Shown piece after piece: positions 39,815-50,211 of a stretch of DNA of 64,000 nt; the stretch's first letter is position 1, and each line of letters begins with the position of its first letter. The notes beneath the pieces are model-generated. The model made no database searches. It was not told the origin of the DNA and worked only from the letters and a program-made list of their open reading frames with translations. Origin of the DNA: an uncultured Mycoplasmatota bacterium (GTDB lineage: Bacteria; Bacillota_I; Bacilli_A; RF39; UBA660); assembly GCA_947305065.1 (NCBI GenBank), contig CAMZCT010000004.1, positions 1 through 64,000 of the forward strand, written 5' to 3'. The position numbers and the translations under genes are program-made.

Positions 39815-42133
39815 ATGATAAGTTTAAAACACATTAGTAAAAAATATGGTAACAACTTAGTTTTAAATAATATTAATATAAAATTCAATAATAAAGAATT
39901 GGTCGCTATTTTGGGAGAATCTGGTAGCGGAAAGTCAACGCTATTAAATATAATTGGTGGGTTAGATAAATATGATTCTGGAGATTTAATTATTGATGGA
40001 ATTAGTACTAAAAAATACAAAAACTCTGATTGGGATAATTATCGAGAACAGAAGGTGGGTTTTATATTTCAAAATTATAATTTAATTAGTCATTTAAATG
40101 TGCTAGACAATGTTAAAAGTTCTTTGATTTTTAGAAATAATAAAGAGAAAAATAATGCTTGTTTGGAAATAATTAAAAAGGTTGGAATGATTAATCTAAT
40201 TAAAAGAAATGTTAATGACTTATCAGGAGGAGAGAAGCAAAGAGTTGCTATAGCAAGGGCTTTAGTTAAAGGGCCAGAAATATTATTGTGCGATGAACCA
40301 ACTGGCGCCCTTGATTCAAAAAATGGTATAGAAATAATGAAGATTCTTAAAAGGATATCTAAAAATAGGTTGGTAATAGTTGTAACTCATAATGAAGAAT
40401 TAGCAAATCAATATGCGGATAGAATAATAAGAATTAAAGATGGAACTGTTATTGAAGATTTTAGTGGTTTTACTGATTGTGATAAAAAGTATCTGTGTAA
40501 ATGTTGTAAAAAGAATAAAATGTCTCTTAAAACGAGTGCTTTTTTATCACTAAATAATCTATTATCAAAAATGAAAAGAACGACTCTTATTTCTTTAGCA
40601 GCTAGTATGGGAATAATTGGGATATCACTAATATTAAGTTTATCTAATGGTGTAAAGGAATATATTGATAGGGAACAAAAGGAGACTTTTTCTAATTATC
40701 CGATTGAAATAAGGAAAGTAGATATTAATTATAATAATATTGATGAAATACAAACAGATAATATAAAGTGTTCTAAAAATACTATATGTACTAAAGATGA
40801 TATTTCTAATAGTGATGAAATAATTGATTCGTTAGCAATAAAAGAAAATAATTTGATTAAGTTCAAAAAATTTTTAGATAGCAATAAAAAGATAAAGAAT
40901 TACACAAATTATATTAATTATAATTATGATTTGGAATTGAATGTTTATGATAATAACTACACTCGTGTTAATCCGGCTAGTAAAACATTTAATAGTGATT
41001 TATTAGGGACCGATGATAACCTATTTAAAGAAATAAATAAAGTTGAAAAATTAGAATTATTAGCAGGGGATTATCCGAAAGAATATAATGATTTGGTTTT
41101 AGTTGTTGATAAGGATAATAAAATTAATATGTCTCTATTATATAATTTAGGTATTGAAAATATGGAAGAATTAAATAAGGCAATAAAAGATAAGAATATA
41201 AAGTTAAAAAATAGAGAATATTCATATAAAAGTATACTGGGACAAAGTTATAAGATAGTGCTTAATTCTGCATATTATGAAAAGAGTGATAATTACTGGA
41301 ATAGAATTAATGATAATAAGTTAAAAGAAATAATAGATAAGTCAATAGATTTAAATATAGTAGGAATAGTTAGAAGTGATGTTAATAGTTCGTTTGTAGG
41401 TTATACTAGATTTTTAACTGATTATGTTATTAATAATAATAAAAAAAGTGAAATATATATGGAACAAGTTAATAATCCAGATATTGATATATTAACTAAT
41501 AAAAACTTTAGTGGTGTTACATACGAAGAAAGACTAAGTAGTTTAGGAATTATAGATTATAATCAACCTAGTTCTATTGAACTATATCCAAATACTTTTG
41601 AAGCAAAGAGTAAGATTGAAGAATTAATTAATAATTATAATAAAAAACAAACAAAGGAGAATAAAATAAGTTATACAGATATATTAGGAGTTTTATTAGA
41701 AACGATTACATCTATTGTAAATATTATTTCTTATATATTAATTGCTTTAGTAGCAATATCATTAGTTGTTTCTAGTATAATGATTGCTATTATTACTCAT
41801 ATTAGTGTTTTAGAAAGAACTAAAGAAATAGGTGTTTTAAGAAGTTTAGGAGCAAGTAGAAGGGACGTTGTAACTTTATTCCTTGCAGAAAAACTAATAG
41901 AAGGAATACTAGCTGGTATTATAGGAATAATAATATCAAGATTATTAATAATTCCTTGCAATATTATAATTGAAAGGATCACAAAAATAAGTAATATTGC
42001 TAGTATGAATTATAGGAATACTTTATATCTATTATTAATAAGTATTGTAGTTACAATAATATCTGGTTTAATGCCGGCCTTCCATGCAGCTAAGATGTCC
42101 ATAGTAGATGCGTTAAGAGACGATAATAATTAA
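39815..42133 (+). CDS. MacB-type ABC transporter, fused ATPase-permease
   Basis: GESGSGKSTLLNIIGGLD, LSGGEKQRVAIARAL, C-terminal FtsX-like permease. Confidence 0.93.
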   Translation: MISLKHISKKYGNNLVLNNINIKFNNKELVAILGESGSGKSTLLNIIGGLDKYDSGDLIIDGISTKKYKNSDWDNYREQKVGFIFQNYNLISHLNVLDNVKSSLIFRNNKEKNNACLEIIKKVGMINLIKRNVNDLSGGEKQRVAIARALVKGPEILLCDEPTGALDSKNGIEIMKILKRISKNRLVIVVTHNEELANQYADRIIRIKDGTVIEDFSGFTDCDKKYLCKCCKKNKMSLKTSAFLSLNNLLSKMKRTTLISLAASMGIIGISLILSLSNGVKEYIDREQKETFSNYPIEIRKVDINYNNIDEIQTDNIKCSKNTICTKDDISNSDEIIDSLAIKENNLIKFKKFLDSNKKIKNYTNYINYNYDLELNVYDNNYTRVNPASKTFNSDLLGTDDNLFKEINKVEKLELLAGDYPKEYNDLVLVVDKDNKINMSLLYNLGIENMEELNKAIKDKNIKLKNREYSYKSILGQSYKIVLNSAYYEKSDNYWNRINDNKLKEIIDKSIDLNIVGIVRSDVNSSFVGYTRFLTDYVINNNKKSEIYMEQVNNPDIDILTNKNFSGVTYEERLSSLGIIDYNQPSSIELYPNTFEAKSKIEELINNYNKKQTKENKISYTDILGVLLETITSIVNIISYILIALVAISLVVSSIMIAIITHISVLERTKEIGVLRSLGASRRDVVTLFLAEKLIEGILAGIIGIIISRLLIIPCNIIIERITKISNIASMNYRNTLYLLLISIVVTIISGLMPAFHAAKMSIVDALRDDNN

Positions 42134-42195
42134 TACTAGACATTATATATTTATTATAATAAAATGTATTTTAGTTGAATTTAATAATTCAATAT

Positions 42196-42232
42196 TGCTA
42201 GTTAACCTACACATCCTAGCATAAAAAAGGGA
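42196..42232 (+). promoter_or_regulatory. preQ1-I riboswitch (probably translational)
   Basis: TGCTAG-ttaacCTACACatc-CTAGCA-taaaaaaGGG: P1 stem, conserved CUACAC loop, A-rich tail running into the SD; 14 nt before a YhhQ-type gene. Confidence 0.85.
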
Positions 42233-42246
42233 AGGAGAGAGATAAG

Positions 42247-42906
42247 ATGAATATCGCTTTAGGTTTTGTTAATATTCTAGTGACTTTCTCATTAGTAGTA
42301 TTAATAGAAAAATTATTTAAAAAGGAAGGATTAATTGTTTGGGTAAGTATAGCTGCTATTATAGCTAATCTAACTGTTTGTAAAATGATTGATGTGTTTA
42401 ATTTTACTACTAGTTTAGGTAATGTAATATTTGCATCAACGTTTTTAGCTACAGATATATTATCAGAAAAATATAGCGCTAAAGATGCTAAAAAAGCAGT
42501 TTATTTAAGTATCTTTTCTAGTATTACATTTATAATTATTTCTCAATTAACATTATTATTTATACCTAGTAGTGAAGATGTGGTACAGGAAGCAATGAAA
42601 ACTTTATTTGCAATTAATCTTCGAGTTAGTATAGCGTCTATGGGGATGTTCTTTATAGCTAATATGTTAGATATTTATATTTACAATAAGTTAAAAGAGA
42701 AAATACCTGGCAAGTTGTGGTTAAGAAATAATGTAGCAACAATATCTTGTAATTGTATAGAGAACTACTTCTTTAATACTTTAGCATTTATAGGAATATT
42801 CTCTATACCAACTATTATTTCTATAGCTACAACGACAACTATTATTGAAATAGTTATTGCTCTATGTGATACCCCGTTTATATACTTATCTAAAAAGTTA
42901 AAGTAA
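42247..42906 (+). CDS. queuosine precursor transporter (YhhQ/VUT family)
   Basis: FASTFLATDILSEKYSAKDAKKAVYLSIFSS characteristic motif. Confidence 0.9.
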   Translation: MNIALGFVNILVTFSLVVLIEKLFKKEGLIVWVSIAAIIANLTVCKMIDVFNFTTSLGNVIFASTFLATDILSEKYSAKDAKKAVYLSIFSSITFIIISQLTLLFIPSSEDVVQEAMKTLFAINLRVSIASMGMFFIANMLDIYIYNKLKEKIPGKLWLRNNVATISCNCIENYFFNTLAFIGIFSIPTIISIATTTTIIEIVIALCDTPFIYLSKKLK

Positions 42907-42942
42907 GATAATTGATTATTTTAATTATATGTGGTATATTAT

Positions 42943-43139
42943 GGGCAATGTTGAAGGGGATAAACGTAGTAGTATCACTTACTAATAGAGACTTAGTGGT
43001 TGGTGGAAACTAAGAGTAAAATATTATTATTCCTACCCTGGAGTTGAATATGAAAATATTTCCGGTTAAACCCGTTAAAGTTAAAGAGTATATTAGGATG
43101 GTACCGTGCGTAAGCACTCCTTTGGTATCATCTTTTTTT
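42943..43139 (+). promoter_or_regulatory. T-box leader (Pro) with terminator
   Basis: T-box AGGATGGTACCGTGCG at 43095-43110; terminator GATGGTACC...GGTATCATC TTTTTTT; CCT/CCC candidates around 43032-43039; directly upstream of proS. Confidence 0.88.
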
Positions 43140-43156
43140 GTTAGGAGATGAGAAAT

Positions 43157-44581
43157 ATGGGAAATAAAGCAATTACAGAAAGAGATAAAGACTTTGCACA
43201 ATGGTATACAGATATTGTACGAGCAGCTAAATTGGCAGATTATACATCTGTAAAAGGATGTATTGCTATTGAGCCAAATGGTTATGCTATTTGGGAGAAA
43301 ATCCAGGAAATTATGGATAAAAAATTTAAAGAATTAGGACACGTTAATGTTCAAATGCCTTTATTAATACCAGAAAATTTATTTAATCAAGAAAAAGAAT
43401 TAATTAAGGGTTTTGCTCCTGAACTTGTTTGGGTAACTGAAGTAGGAAATGAAAAACTGGAAGAAAGATTTGCGATTCGTTCTACTTCTGAAACAGTTTT
43501 TTGTGATTATTATAAAAAGCATATTAACTCTTATAAAGATTTGCCTAAATTATATAATCAATGGTGTAACGTATTTAGATATGAAAAAGAAACAAGACCG
43601 TTTTTGAGATCTAGAGAATTTCTTTGGCAGGAAGGACATACAGTTCATGCAACTGCTGAAGAAGCTGAAGCTGAAGCTAAAAGAATGATGGATGTATATT
43701 TATGGTTTAATAGAGAAATTCTTGCTATTCCATCTATTTCTGGCAAAAAAACTGAGAAAGAAAAATTTGCTGGAGCAGAATATACAATTACTTGTGAAGA
43801 CTTAATGTATAATGGAGTTTGTTTACAAGATGGAACTTCTCATTATTTTGGTCAAAAATTTTGCAAAGCCTACGATGTGAAATTTACTAATAGAGATAAT
43901 AAAGAAGAATATGCCTATTATACAACTTGGGGTAAAACAACAAGAATGATTGCAGCAATTATCATGGTTCATGCCGATGATTATGGATTAGTACTTCCTC
44001 CAAGAATTGCTCCTAAGCAAGTTGTTATTATTCCAATTGGTAAAGATAATGAAGAGGTTGATTCATTAGTAAAAGAATTTAATACTAAACTAAATGAAAA
44101 TAATATAACAAGTTATATTGATGATTCTGAAAAATCTCCTGGATTTAAATTTGCTGAAGCAGAAGTTAATGGTATCCCAGTTAGAATTGAAATAGGAGCT
44201 AGAGATTTAGCTAATGGGACAGTTACTGTTGCAAGACGTGATACAAGAGAGAAGATTGTTATTAAAAAAGAAGAATTAACTGTTCAGTATATTTCTGATT
44301 TACTAGAAATAATTCAAAAAGATATGTATCAAAAAGCTTTAGAAAGACAAAATAAACTAACATTCGAAGCTCATACTTATGAAGAAATGAAAGAAATAAT
44401 TGATAAACAACCTGGTTTTATTCATGGCGATTGGTGTGGAAATGAAGAATGTGAAAATAAAATAAAAGAACTAAAAGGTTGTAAATCGAGATGTATCCTT
44501 GATGAAAAACTATTAACGGGAAAATGTGTATGTTGTGGTAAAGAAGCAAAACATCATGTAGTATGGGGAATACAATACTGA
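43157..44581 (+). CDS. proS: prolyl-tRNA synthetase, archaeal/eukaryotic-like type
   Basis: RSTSETVFCDYYKKHI, TRPFLRSREFLWQEGHTVHAT, C-terminal Cys-rich zinc region. Confidence 0.95.
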   Translation: MGNKAITERDKDFAQWYTDIVRAAKLADYTSVKGCIAIEPNGYAIWEKIQEIMDKKFKELGHVNVQMPLLIPENLFNQEKELIKGFAPELVWVTEVGNEKLEERFAIRSTSETVFCDYYKKHINSYKDLPKLYNQWCNVFRYEKETRPFLRSREFLWQEGHTVHATAEEAEAEAKRMMDVYLWFNREILAIPSISGKKTEKEKFAGAEYTITCEDLMYNGVCLQDGTSHYFGQKFCKAYDVKFTNRDNKEEYAYYTTWGKTTRMIAAIIMVHADDYGLVLPPRIAPKQVVIIPIGKDNEEVDSLVKEFNTKLNENNITSYIDDSEKSPGFKFAEAEVNGIPVRIEIGARDLANGTVTVARRDTREKIVIKKEELTVQYISDLLEIIQKDMYQKALERQNKLTFEAHTYEEMKEIIDKQPGFIHGDWCGNEECENKIKELKGCKSRCILDEKLLTGKCVCCGKEAKHHVVWGIQY

Positions 44582-44659
44582 TAAAGTTGAAAAATTTATA
44601 AAAGATGGCTTAAAATAAGTCATCTTTTTTGATATACTAATAATATGGTGATGATTATC

Positions 44660-46513
44660 ATGAAAGAGTTATTTAATAGATTTTGTATATATTATTTAAA
44701 CCATTTTGATAAAAGATACTATAAAAAAATAATTAAAGATGCTAAGAATGCTAAATTTAATTATGAAGAAATAGATAAAAATGCTAAAGAATATACTGAT
44801 ATATTGAAGAATAAATTAAGTGAATTTAATTATAAAGGTTTAAAAAAAGAAGTATACGAAATGATTAATAAGTATATAAAAATAAAAGATGATATGGATG
44901 AAGGGGATAAAAAAGTTTATTTAGAAATATTAAGTAGTCTTTGTAATATATATGGTATTAATCTTCGAGATGAACTGAAGGATTATGTAACAGAATTAAT
45001 GAATCCAGAAGATGTATTTAAGGAATTGTTTAAGTGTTATATCGAAGATAAATCGAAAGAAGAAATAGAAAGAGTCAGAGTAAAATGTAAATCAGAATAC
45101 TTTGCTGATGTTGATGAAAGAGCTAGTACGCTGGCTAAAGACACGAAAAAAATGTGTAAAAAGTATAATTATGTAATTAATAATAAAAATAGTATAAATG
45201 AAACTATTAACAATTATATAATGAATAAAGACGGTTATAGTAATAGTGAAAAAGGTGAAATATTAAAGACTTTAGCTTTAGTAGCAAATATATATGATAT
45301 AAATCTTAAAGAAGAGATAGAAAAACGTTATAGAAACGAAAGAAAAGAGTTATCTTTTAAAGATGAAATCAATAACCCTTTAGATAATAATGCCTTGTTA
45401 ATATCTTATTTATATCAGAGATATCACAATTGTAGTTTTAATATAAGAGAATTACAAATACCTAATTACTATAAAATAAAGAATAATAAAGATGATGATT
45501 ATACAGAAACACAAGCTAAATTAATAAAGAAAATAATCACTATTTATTTGGATAAAATGAATAATTATGGTACTCAAGATATTAGTCCACTTTATATTAA
45601 TACACTAAGTATTGATGATATGACAAGATTGGATGAAATAGAAGAGGAAGAAATATTAGCATTTATAGATTATGTTAATAAGAGAATAGAAGAAGATATT
45701 GTTCTTAGAAAATTAAATATTAGTGACGTTTTATATCATTTTTTAGTATTTTTAGTAAGAACTACAGATATTTATAACCCAAATATTGGGGGAGCAGATA
45801 AAAACTTGTTCTTATTGAATGATAATAAAGAAAATATCGCTATACATATTGGAACAGTGAATAATGAAAAAACCTTTAAATTTTTGGCAAGATATATTAT
45901 CAAGTGTATTGAAAATAATGTTAGTTACAATATGAAAAATATTTTGGATGATAATCTTACTAGAGAAAGAACTATTTTATTGGCTAATAAAGATAATCTA
46001 TATACTAAGTTATCTATATTAGATGAGATTGGGTGTGAAAGTGAAGATATAATTGATAGTTTTGATAAACCAATTATATCTAGTGCTACGTATGATAATA
46101 AATATTATGGAATAAGTGTTTATAAAGTTGGGGAATTAGAATATAATGATTTCTTTGATAATGTAGCTGAAGTAGCATACTATAGATTATTAGCTAAATT
46201 AGAAGTTAATAAAGTACATAATGAAGATAGTTTGAAATTGTTAAATAGTTTTTTAGCTTTAGATAAAGTAGAGGGGAATAATCCTCTAGAAGCAATATAT
46301 GATGGTAATAGTTTTAATGATATTAAAGATGTAATTAATAGATATATTGTAGAAATAAGTAAGACTTTAGATATGTATATGGAATCTAGGGATAAAGTAC
46401 AAATCTTAGTAAAAGAATTTGGTAAAAGTATGGGGTACATTGCTAGTATTTGTATGAATAACAAAAAAAGCAATAAGATCAATATTGCTTTAAGTGACAA
46501 GGAGTTTGATTAA
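44660..46513 (+). CDS. hypothetical protein
   Basis: about 617 aa ORF, no recognised motif. Confidence 0.7.
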   Translation: MKELFNRFCIYYLNHFDKRYYKKIIKDAKNAKFNYEEIDKNAKEYTDILKNKLSEFNYKGLKKEVYEMINKYIKIKDDMDEGDKKVYLEILSSLCNIYGINLRDELKDYVTELMNPEDVFKELFKCYIEDKSKEEIERVRVKCKSEYFADVDERASTLAKDTKKMCKKYNYVINNKNSINETINNYIMNKDGYSNSEKGEILKTLALVANIYDINLKEEIEKRYRNERKELSFKDEINNPLDNNALLISYLYQRYHNCSFNIRELQIPNYYKIKNNKDDDYTETQAKLIKKIITIYLDKMNNYGTQDISPLYINTLSIDDMTRLDEIEEEEILAFIDYVNKRIEEDIVLRKLNISDVLYHFLVFLVRTTDIYNPNIGGADKNLFLLNDNKENIAIHIGTVNNEKTFKFLARYIIKCIENNVSYNMKNILDDNLTRERTILLANKDNLYTKLSILDEIGCESEDIIDSFDKPIISSATYDNKYYGISVYKVGELEYNDFFDNVAEVAYYRLLAKLEVNKVHNEDSLKLLNSFLALDKVEGNNPLEAIYDGNSFNDIKDVINRYIVEISKTLDMYMESRDKVQILVKEFGKSMGYIASICMNNKKSNKINIALSDKEFD

Positions 46514-46576
46514 TAATAAAAACATCTATAAAATAAATAAATTAGATGTTATAATCATATAGTAGGTGATTGTTAT

Positions 46577-47215
46577 ATGGCATCAGCAATTATTCATTTG
46601 TGTATTGCAAAAGAAGTTAATAAAGTATTGGGAATGGATGAAAAGTTGTTGTTCTTGGGAACAATTGCTCCAGATATTTCTAAACAAATTGGTCAAAGTA
46701 AAGAGATAAGTCATTTTTTAGATCATTCTAATGAAGATGACATTCCTAATATAGATAGATTTTTAAAAAAATATGAAGCTGAGTTAGAGCATCCTTTTGA
46801 AATGGGATATTTTATTCATTTACTTACTGATAAATATTGGTATAGAGATTATGTTTATAATTATATAGAAAGATATGCTTCTGAAAGTGGAAAGAAAGAT
46901 TTAACATATTCGGCTTTAAAACAATTAATATATGATGATTATACAAATATTAATATAGACTTAATTGACAAGTATGGATTGTCATTAGAATTATTCTATG
47001 AAGATTTTAAATATCCTAATAGTAAAATAACGGAAATACCTATGGATAAGTTGCCAATCATAGTTGAAAAAATGGGAATGATTATTCAAGAGAGTAAAGA
47101 GGAAAAGACATTTATTTTTGATACATATGATATAGTAAAGTTTATTGATGAAACTGTTAAATATATCATACGAGATATTCAAATATTAGGACTAAATAAG
47201 GTATCACAAGAGTGA
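46577..47215 (+). CDS. zinc-dependent phospholipase C-like protein
   Basis: ASAIIHLCIAKEV, LGTIAPDI, GYFIHLLTDKYW. Confidence 0.7.
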   Translation: MASAIIHLCIAKEVNKVLGMDEKLLFLGTIAPDISKQIGQSKEISHFLDHSNEDDIPNIDRFLKKYEAELEHPFEMGYFIHLLTDKYWYRDYVYNYIERYASESGKKDLTYSALKQLIYDDYTNINIDLIDKYGLSLELFYEDFKYPNSKITEIPMDKLPIIVEKMGMIIQESKEEKTFIFDTYDIVKFIDETVKYIIRDIQILGLNKVSQE

Positions 47216-47226
47216 TACCTTTTTTT
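47199..47226. terminator. bidirectional terminator between convergent genes
   Basis: AGGTATCAC-aaga-GTGATACCT with A/T flanks. Confidence 0.8.
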
Positions 47227-47968
47227 AACTTAAAATATGTAATAGAAAGATACTTAAGCCAATCAGTACAGCCGAAATAGTTATGAAGATAGATACGATA
47301 TTTAAGTAACCAAAATTACCATCTTCTTCTCCTGTTTTATGAAGATTAGGATTGTTATAAGTTAGTACTTGTCCTTTATCAAAGCCCATAGATTCGTTAT
47401 AAGTTTCTAATACAGCGTTGCACTTAGCAACTACCTCTTCTTCAACACTATTAAGACAATCTTTCATAAGTTGTAACGTTGTTACAGCTCCTTCAATGTT
47501 TTTTACCCTTGTTTCAATATTAGGATTATGGTCATTTATCATTTTTTTTGTATTTTCTAAAAAAATGTTGATTTTTCCTATATCTTCAACAGAAAAATTA
47601 CCTTGGGATACAATAAGGGAAAATTCTTCATCATCGCTTAAAACGTTTTCAGTAGTATTATTTGCTGCTCTATTAGAGTCAGATATATTGCTTTTCACAG
47701 CGCTTTCACTATTTATACTTTCTTTTATTTCTTCTTTTGTAGTTGTCTCAGAAGATTTTTCTTCTTTAGTGTTTTCTAAAGCTTTAAATAGATTATCAGG
47801 AGTTAATTTTTCGTCAATGTCTCTAATAATCGTTTCTAAATCTATTTTATTAAGGTCGATGGTAACATTTCTAAATAAAAGATTAGTACCAACGATTTGT
47901 AAATCAGCGAATTGATTGGAATTGCTTAACGTTTGTATAATGATTTTATTCTTATCAAAATTATTCAT
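47225..47968 (-). CDS. hypothetical tail-anchored membrane protein
   Basis: single C-terminal TM (YLNIVSIFITISAVLIGLSIFLLHIL). Confidence 0.7.
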   Translation of the reverse strand: MNNFDKNKIIIQTLSNSNQFADLQIVGTNLLFRNVTIDLNKIDLETIIRDIDEKLTPDNLFKALENTKEEKSSETTTKEEIKESINSESAVKSNISDSNRAANNTTENVLSDDEEFSLIVSQGNFSVEDIGKINIFLENTKKMINDHNPNIETRVKNIEGAVTTLQLMKDCLNSVEEEVVAKCNAVLETYNESMGFDKGQVLTYNNPNLHKTGEEDGNFGYLNIVSIFITISAVLIGLSIFLLHILS

Positions 47969-48056
47969 AATCTCTACCTTCTTTATAGTTTAATAATAAC
48001 ATAAAAAAGAATATTTTAAAATAGAAAATATATGCTATAATACCATTGTGATTGTG

Positions 48057-49349
48057 ATGAAAAAGGAATTGAATGAGGATTTTATCAGAAATCTTTCCAA
48101 AAAGAAGGGTGAACCTAAGTGGATGTTAGATTTTAGATTTAAATCTTATAAAAAATTTTTAGAATTAGATAATCCTAATTTTGGACCAAAAATAGATATA
48201 GATTTTTCCAAAATTAATTATTATAAATCGGATGTTAAGAAGATTACTGATGATTGGAAAAGGGTCAATTGTAGTATCAGAAATAGTTTTGATAAATTAG
48301 GAGTTATTGAAGCTGAAGAAAAATATTTAGGTGGAGTTACTAATCAATTTGAATCAGAAGTAGTTTATCATAATCAAAAGGTAGAAGACGGAGTTATTTT
48401 TACTTCGACTGATGAAGCTTTAAAGAAATATCCTGATTTGTTCAAACAATATTTTAATAGTTTGGTTAAGTATGATGAAAATAAATATACTGCTTTAAAT
48501 GGGGCAGTATGGAGTGGTGGTTCATTTATCTATATTCCTAAAGGAGTAAAAGTAGATAGACCATTACAAAGTTATTTTCGTATTGAAACAGAATCGTTAG
48601 GGCAATTTGAAAGAACAATTATAATTGTTGATGAAGGAGCAGATTTATCTTATATAGAAGGATGTACTGCTACGCAATATAGTACAACAGCATTACATGC
48701 TGGAGTAGTTGAAATATTTGTTAAAGAGAATGGACATTGTCGTTATTCGACGATTCAAAACTGGTCTACAGATGTTTATAATTTAGTTACTAAAAGATCT
48801 ATAGTAGAAAAGAATGCTATCATGGAATGGGTAGATGGTAATATTGGTAGTAAAGTAACGATGAAATATCCATCTTGTATATTAGTTGGTGAAGGAGCAA
48901 CTGGAAATTCAATTTCTATTGCCTATGCTAAAGAAGGACAATTTTTAGATGCGGGTGCTAAGATGATTCATTTAGCTCCTAATACTAAAAGTAATATAGT
49001 TAGTAAATCTATTGCTGAAGCGGGAGGTACTAGTAATTATAGAGGAACAACAAGAATTACTAAGAATGCTATTAATTCTAAAGCCAGCGTTAAATGTGAT
49101 ACTATTATTTTAGATAGTATGAGTAAAAGTGATACTTTTCCTAAAAATATAGTTGGTAATTCTTCTTCTGTGTTAGAACATGAAGCAACTATATCAAAAG
49201 TATCTCAAGAGAAGATGTTTTATTTAACAAGTAAAGGTTTAAGTGAAAATGCTGCTAAAGAATTATTAATAATGGGATTTATAAGTGATTTTAAAAAAGA
49301 ATTACCTATGGAATATGCTGTAGAGTTAAATAGGTTGTTAAAAGAATAA
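48057..49349 (+). CDS. sufB: Fe-S cluster assembly scaffold SufB
   Basis: GAVWSGGSFIYIPKGVKVDRPLQSYFRIE, VDEGADLSYIEGCTA, EHEATISKVSQEKMFYLTSKGLSENAAKELLIMGF. Confidence 0.95.
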   Translation: MKKELNEDFIRNLSKKKGEPKWMLDFRFKSYKKFLELDNPNFGPKIDIDFSKINYYKSDVKKITDDWKRVNCSIRNSFDKLGVIEAEEKYLGGVTNQFESEVVYHNQKVEDGVIFTSTDEALKKYPDLFKQYFNSLVKYDENKYTALNGAVWSGGSFIYIPKGVKVDRPLQSYFRIETESLGQFERTIIIVDEGADLSYIEGCTATQYSTTALHAGVVEIFVKENGHCRYSTIQNWSTDVYNLVTKRSIVEKNAIMEWVDGNIGSKVTMKYPSCILVGEGATGNSISIAYAKEGQFLDAGAKMIHLAPNTKSNIVSKSIAEAGGTSNYRGTTRITKNAINSKASVKCDTIILDSMSKSDTFPKNIVGNSSSVLEHEATISKVSQEKMFYLTSKGLSENAAKELLIMGFISDFKKELPMEYAVELNRLLKE

Positions 49350-49540
49350 AAAAATTAAATATAGTAAAAAAAATTAAAGAAGACTTAAAATGATTTTTTG
49401 AGTCTTTTTTTGTGTTAGAAAAAGTTGTGCTTACTTACGAAATAGTTTTTTTGAACTTATTTAAATTTATAAACGTCTTTTTTCGTTGTTTGTTTTATTC
49501 TTCATCATTTGTTAGGATGACAAGCGAAAGGAGGGATGGA

Positions 49541-49894
49541 ATGTTAAATCAAGTGATTTTAGTAGGAAGATTAACTACTGATCCACAAGCAGAAACAACT
49601 GATAATGGTAAGAAGTTTTCACATATTACACTGGCGGTTCCTAGGAGCTTTAAAAATTCTGATGGAATATATGAAACTGATTTTATTCGTTGTACACTTT
49701 TTAGTGCTATTGCAGCTAATACTTCTGATTATTGTAAGAAGGGAGATATAGTTGGTATAAAAGGACGATTACAAGTAAGTTCATATAATGATGAAAAGGG
49801 AAATACTAAATATTCTACAGATGTTATTGCTGAAAAAGTCACATTTTTGACTAGTAAAGCCAGTGAATTAAATGATGAAGAAGAAGAGGAATAA
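49541..49894 (+). CDS. ssb: single-stranded DNA-binding protein
   Basis: MLNQVILVGRLTTDPQAETTDNGKKFSHITLAVPR; start corrected to 49541. Confidence 0.92.
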   Translation: MLNQVILVGRLTTDPQAETTDNGKKFSHITLAVPRSFKNSDGIYETDFIRCTLFSAIAANTSDYCKKGDIVGIKGRLQVSSYNDEKGNTKYSTDVIAEKVTFLTSKASELNDEEEEE

Positions 49895-49900
49895 AAAGTA

Positions 49901-50066
49901 AATAATTGAATGTGTTATCACTAATCTTATATCTGTTATATCCCTTAAGAAATAACACATTCTTATCTTAGTTCAATTGTTCATTAGTTTTGCTCCCCTG
50001 TATAAACTAATTGTAAAAGGTTTAATCTGTTGTGATTAAACCTTTATCTATTGATGCTTTACAATT
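49901..50066 (+). ncRNA. candidate structured small RNA (three hairpins, C-rich loops)
   Basis: GAATGTGTTAT/ATAACACATTC, TTAGTTT-(tgctcccctgtat)-AAACTAA, AAAGGTTTAATC-tgttgt-GATTAAACCTTT; strand is a guess. Confidence 0.4.
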
Positions 50067-50211
50067 GATGTGTAAATAATTGTAGTTCATAAACCGCTAT
50101 TTTTTAGGATGTTTTGAATAAATGTTTTTTAAATTTAGTAATTTCGCTTTTATTATTATTTTTATTGTGGTATTTTTCTTTTAAGGTAGAAGAGAAAAGG
50201 AGAGTTTTTTA

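Noticed and set aside
49412-49540. Hydrophobic N-terminal extension of SSB
   Set aside because: Canonical SSB start MLNQVILVGRL at 49541 with AAGGAGGG RBS
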